Below are positions 59,996 through 64,000 of a stretch of DNA of 64,000 nucleotides, one piece after another. The notes beneath the pieces were generated by a model that worked only from the letters and a program-made list of their open reading frames with translations, was not told where the DNA came from and searched no databases. Position 1 is the stretch's first letter, and the number at the start of each line of letters is the position of its first letter. This stretch comes from Gemmatimonadaceae bacterium (lineage in GTDB: Bacteria > Gemmatimonadota > Gemmatimonadetes > Gemmatimonadales > Gemmatimonadaceae), in the NCBI GenBank assembly GCA_019637355.1, contig JAHBVT010000001.1:248001-312000 (forward strand). The letters are read 5' to 3'. The position numbers and the translations under genes were made by a program.

Positions 59996-60997
59996 TCAGT
60001 CCATCAGCCACAGCCAGACCCGCTGCGCGGCGACCACCCACATCGGTCCCGGTTCCTCGCCCCACATCGGGTGGAGCGAGCGCCGCCAGCGATCGAGCAT
60101 CTGACGGTCGAGCGCGACGATTCCTTCCGTCGTGACGCCGGCCGGCCGTTCGGCCCGCGCGGCCAGTGCATCGATCACGCGCCGCCGCGACGGTCCCTCC
60201 ACGCGCTGCAGGAGATGCCAGAGCGTGATGCCGGTCGTCTGGCGCCGCACGATGGCCGGCAAACCCGCGTCGAGGCTGTCGAGCGCGGCGAGCGTACGCT
60301 CCACTGCCGCGCCGCCACCCTCGGCGGCGGCCACCCGCTCAAGGCTCGCGATGACTTCGCGCGGCCAGCTCGGGACGTGCGGGATGCCAGGCACGCCGCC
60401 GGCGCGCACGCGCGCGCTCAGACCCGCTGGCACCAGCACCCGCGCGTCGCCGCGGCCGAGTTCCACCCACCCGGCGGAGACGTGCAGCGCCGTGCCGCCG
60501 TCCTCGGTCACCTCCAGCTGATAGACACAGCCGAGATCCGCGGCGACGGCGCTCGGCGTCTCGACGAAGAACAGCCGCGGCGGCGCGGCGATGACGGCGT
60601 CCAGCGCGCCGCGCTCCAGTACCAGCCGATGCTCGTGCCACGCCCCGCGCGCGATCCGCGCGCGCGAGCCCGGGGCCAGCGCGACCTCGCCGATGCGACC
60701 GACCGCGAGCCGCAGCGTGTCGTCGCCGGTCTCCAGCCAGTTGCTGTCGAGCGCGACGCCAGACGCCGCGGCCATCGCGACCCACTCGGAGGGCGCGGCG
60801 AACTGCCGGTACGTGCCGGCGCCAGCGCCGAGCACCAGTGCGGCCAGTGTGGCGGCGACGGCGACCATCGGCGGCAACGGGCGCCGCCAGCGTGGCACGT
60901 CAGTCGTCGCCAAGCGCGCGCGGATCGCCGTCCAGTGCCGCTCGGGATCCGGGAGCGGGGCTTCGCCCAGGCGACGGCGCATCTCGTCAGGCTGCAT
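59996..60997 (-). CDS. FecR-like anti-sigma / regulator protein
   Basis: 333 residues. A short cytoplasmic N-terminus (MQPDEMRRRLGEAPLPDPERHW), one membrane helix (MVAVAATLAALVLGAGAGTY, about 44-63), and a FecR-type periplasmic domain (LRLAVGRIGEVALAPGSRARI, LVLERGALDAVI, VETPSAVAADLGCVYQLEV, VSAGWVELG). The C-terminal half is helical. FecR proteins relay surface signals to ECF sigma factors. The start overlaps the sigma gene's end by 11 bp, as for a sigma/anti-sigma pair. Confidence 0.82.
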   Translation of the reverse strand: MQPDEMRRRLGEAPLPDPERHWTAIRARLATTDVPRWRRPLPPMVAVAATLAALVLGAGAGTYRQFAAPSEWVAMAAASGVALDSNWLETGDDTLRLAVGRIGEVALAPGSRARIARGAWHEHRLVLERGALDAVIAAPPRLFFVETPSAVAADLGCVYQLEVTEDGGTALHVSAGWVELGRGDARVLVPAGLSARVRAGGVPGIPHVPSWPREVIASLERVAAAEGGGAAVERTLAALDSLDAGLPAIVRRQTTGITLWHLLQRVEGPSRRRVIDALAARAERPAGVTTEGIVALDRQMLDRWRRSLHPMWGEEPGPMWVVAAQRVWLWLMD

Positions 60998-61574
60998 CGG
61001 GAGCCCCCGTCGCGCCGACGCGCGTGTCGCCGCCGAGCCGGCGACCGATGGCCTCGTGCGCCCGGTTCAGCCTGGAGGCGACCGTACCCGCCGAGACGCC
61101 CAACGCCGCGCCGATCTCGTCGTAGGAGAGGTCGTCGTAGTAGCGCATCAACACGACCATCCGGAGCTTCGGCGACAGGGCGTGGACGGCACGATGCAGT
61201 GCTGGGTCGCCCGCCTCCGTCGCTGGCGACGATTCATCGACCGGATGCAAGGCCTCCGGCAGGTCGCCGACGAACACGAAGCGCCGCCGTCGCCGCAGCT
61301 CGTCGATGCAGGCATTCGCCACGGCGCGGTACAGGTAGGTGCTCACCCGCGACTCGGCTCGGAACCCGCTGGCGGCATTGAAGAAGCGCACGAAGACCTC
61401 CTGGGTCGCGTCCTGGGCGGCGGCGCCGTCGCCCTTGAGATAGTGCAACGCGATGGCGTGTACGCGGTCGCGGTAGCGGTCAAAGAGCGCACGCTGCGCG
61501 GAAGGCTCGCCGCGGCGGCAGCCCTCGATCAGCGCGACGTCATCCGGCGTCGCTGGCGCGCTCGAGTGACCCAT
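60987..61574 (-). CDS. ECF sigma factor
   Basis: 195 residues. Region 2: QRALFDRYRDRVHAIALHYL and DATQEVFVRFFNAASGFRAES, STYLYRAVANACIDELRRRRR. Region 4: LSPKLRMVVLMRYYDDLSYDEIG and LGVSAGTVASRLNRAHE. Start ATG by alignment. It heads a sigma / FecR-like / cytochrome c operon on the minus strand, which suggests control of an envelope or respiratory function; the signal is unknown. Confidence 0.93.
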   Translation of the reverse strand: MGHSSAPATPDDVALIEGCRRGEPSAQRALFDRYRDRVHAIALHYLKGDGAAAQDATQEVFVRFFNAASGFRAESRVSTYLYRAVANACIDELRRRRRFVFVGDLPEALHPVDESSPATEAGDPALHRAVHALSPKLRMVVLMRYYDDLSYDEIGAALGVSAGTVASRLNRAHEAIGRRLGGDTRVGATGAPDAA

Positions 61575-61613
61575 CTGGCAATGAGACGCGGCAAGGGGGA
61601 AAATCCTTCCACG

Positions 61614-62513
61614 CTACGCTACGCGGTCGCGCCGGAGCTGCAACAGCAGCACCGCCCCGATGATCAGCACGCCCCCCAGCACCGTCGGGAGCGTCAGCGC
61701 CTGCCGGAGCACGAGCACACCGAGCAGGGCCGTCAGGAATGGCTCGACGGTGGAAACGATCGCGGTGCGCACGGGGCCGAGCCGCACCAGGCCCATCAGG
61801 AAGAACACGCCGGGCAGCACCGTCGAGAACAGGGTCAGCACCGCAATCACCGCCCAGGTGCTCGGCTCCATCCGGTACGTGAACGACCCGTCGCTGACGG
61901 CCAGCACGAGGAAGGCCAGCGCCGAGCCGATCTTCCCGTACGCAGACACCGGTGCGACGGGATGGTCCTTGGCCAGCACGCGCATCATCGGGATGTACGC
62001 GCCGTAGATCATCGCGGCGCCGATGGCCAGTGCCACGCCGCGCCAGTCGAGGCCAGCTGCGCCTGGCATCCCCACCATCACGCCGATGCCGGCGAAGCTC
62101 AGCGCCAGCGCGAGGGCGCGCCGTCCGTCCAGTCGCTCGGCGCCACGCACACTCTGCACCAAGGCCACCCACGCGGGATACGTATAGAAGAGAAACGCCA
62201 GCGTCGCGGCCGGGATGTACGCCAGCGCGCTTAGCGCGACGAACACGAGCAGCGCCTGTCCGCCGCCGCCCAGCGCCACGAGCTGCAGCATCTCGTTGGG
62301 GCGGATGCGCTTGTAGTTGCGCGCGCCCACCCAGGCCACGAGCACCACGGCGGCTAGCGTGTAGCGCCAGGCCAGCACGGTGGCGAGGGTCAGGCCGGCG
62401 GCCGTCGCCAGCGACGTGAGGATGGCGACGGCCGCGAAGCCGGCCGCCGCGAGCAAGGTGAAGAAGGTGCCGGCGCCGAGGGCGCCCGCTTCAGGCCGCG
62501 TGGGGGAGTTCAT
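61614..62513 (-). CDS. EamA-family (DMT) transporter
   Basis: 299 residues, ten predicted membrane helices in two EamA repeats (first includes AWRYTLAAVVLVAWVG and ALAYIPAATLAFLFYTYPAWVALVQSV; second PVRTAIVSTVEPFLTALLGVLVLRQ). The family exports or imports metabolites such as amino acids and sugars; the substrate cannot be told from sequence. Overlaps the 3' end of the upstream paralogue by 23 bp. Confidence 0.9.
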   Translation of the reverse strand: MNSPTRPEAGALGAGTFFTLLAAAGFAAVAILTSLATAAGLTLATVLAWRYTLAAVVLVAWVGARNYKRIRPNEMLQLVALGGGGQALLVFVALSALAYIPAATLAFLFYTYPAWVALVQSVRGAERLDGRRALALALSFAGIGVMVGMPGAAGLDWRGVALAIGAAMIYGAYIPMMRVLAKDHPVAPVSAYGKIGSALAFLVLAVSDGSFTYRMEPSTWAVIAVLTLFSTVLPGVFFLMGLVRLGPVRTAIVSTVEPFLTALLGVLVLRQALTLPTVLGGVLIIGAVLLLQLRRDRVA

Positions 62514-63380
62514 CGATGGGAGGGGTGGCGCGTTCGAGCACGACGATGGCGGCCACGATGCAACCGCCGCCGAGGAGGGTCGGCACGCCGAGCGGCTGCC
62601 GGAGGATGAGCAACGCGAGCACGGCGGTGAACAGCGGCTCGGTGGTGGAGAGGATTGCCGCGCGCACGGGCCCGACGACGGCGAGTCCGCGCAGAAAGGT
62701 CAGGAAGGCGACGACCGTGCAGTACAGCGCCAAGATCGCCGCGAAGCCCCAGGCCAGCGGGCTCATCGTGCGCAGCAGCACGCCGTCGAGCGCCGCCGCG
62801 ATCGCGAAGATCGTCGCTGCGCCGGCAATGAGGAACGCCGACGCCGTCTCCGGTGCGAGCGTGCCGCGCAGGCGCTGCAACAGCGGGATGTACAGCGCGT
62901 AGATCACTGCCGAGAGCAGCGCACGCCAGACACCGGGCCAGGGCAGGGCAAGGTTCCAGGGCGCACCGACCATCATCGTGATGCCCAGCAGCGCGAGCGC
63001 CAGTGCTGCCACGCGCACGGGCGTCAGCCGCTCGAGTCCAGCTACGGCGGCGAATATCGCCACCCAGGCCGGATATGTATAGAAGAGGAAGCCGAGCGAC
63101 GCCGCGGGCAGCCACTGCAGGGCCGACAGCGAGAAGTACGTGACCAGCGACTGCCCGCCGCCGCCGAGCACCATCAGCGCCAGCACGCGTTGCCACGGCA
63201 CGTCGGCAAGCGCGCGCGGCCCGGCGAGCGCGGCCAGCACCGGCGCCGCGAGTGCGTAGCGCCAGGCCATCAGCGTCAGCAGCCCGACGCCGACGCGCGC
63301 CCCGAGCGTCGTGACGATGCTTAGCGCCCCGTATGCGCTCGCCGACGCGATGATCAGCAGTGCGGCCCGGCGGGATGTGG

Positions 63381-63384
<4 letters not shown>
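62491..63384 (-). CDS. EamA-family (DMT) transporter, paralogue with unusual start
   Basis: About 298 residues if begun at the CTG at 63384, 259 from the first ATG (63270). The helices match the neighbouring EamA protein closely in order (FLFYTYPAWVAIFAAV; GPVRAAILSTTEPLFTAVLALLILRQ). The first helix (ALLIIASASAYGALSIVTTLGARVG) is encoded in frame upstream of that ATG, but no ATG, GTG or TTG precedes it. The CTG overlaps the MgtE stop, which would couple translation. The substrate is unknown. Confidence 0.8.

Positions 63385-64000
<616 letters not shown>

Overview
The window is about 64 kb of GC-rich chromosome from what looks like an environmental, aerobic, Gram-negative-type bacterium. Supporting features are a TonB-dependent receptor, lipoprotein signal peptides, c-type cytochromes, SURF1 and YceI. 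The mix of DUF4097 clusters under ECF sigma factors, a zinc-ribbon/PEGA Ser/Thr kinase, 6-bladed beta-propeller proteins and very large FnIII/Ig-like secreted proteins fits Gemmatimonadota best. That is inference from gene style, with no marker gene in view. I saw no rRNA, tRNA, CRISPR array, insertion sequence or phage genes.

Layout. 0-1.1 kb: small secreted and zinc-ribbon proteins. 1.25-4.75 kb: a MocR-type regulator divergent from a three-gene membrane/secreted operon. 4.75-6.2 kb: a helix-hairpin-helix protein with a membrane protein, and pterin dehydratase. 6.2-10.1 kb: ECF sigma, anti-sigma and three DUF4097 paralogues, the last preceded by a hairpin that covers its ribosome binding site. 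10.7-16 kb: a two-gene module of an SNF2-like helicase and an Eco57I-type adenine methylase, a plausible DNA modification or defence unit. 16.3-22.3 kb: a block of lower GC with a carboxypeptidase-regulatory/plug-like protein and three overlapping or adjacent beta-propeller proteins. The propeller genes sit between two ~0.4 kb direct repeats carrying broken ends of the neighbouring HAD and glycosyltransferase genes. 22.4-26.8 kb: glycosyltransferase, SLC1 symporter, rhodanese, CoA-type Nudix, PAP2, lipoprotein. 26.9-29 kb: M50 protease, TesB thioesterase, VapBC. 29-31.6 kb: a ZnuD-like receptor and a DtxR/MntR regulator sharing a perfect 9+9 palindrome. 31.7-36.6 kb: YceI, di-haem peroxidase, SdpI-like protein, serine hydrolase, RHH protein and SPFH protein.

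36.8-50.1 kb is a translationally coupled three-gene operon: a membrane Ser/Thr kinase, a degenerate trypsin-like exported protein, and a 3,307-residue lipoprotein with about 29 FnIII repeats, nearly all carrying a CX4C cysteine pair. 50.1-56.4 kb: a DUF72 gene remnant, a strong hairpin terminator, a DUF3761-like protein and a 1,780-residue Ig-like lipoprotein. 56.6-64 kb: SURF1, acyl-CoA dehydrogenase, a cytochrome c/FecR-like/ECF sigma group, two tandem EamA transporters and the 3' part of an MgtE magnesium transporter.

The strongest candidates for something new are the methylase-helicase pair, the repeat-flanked propeller insertion, and the kinase/pseudoprotease/giant FnIII operon.
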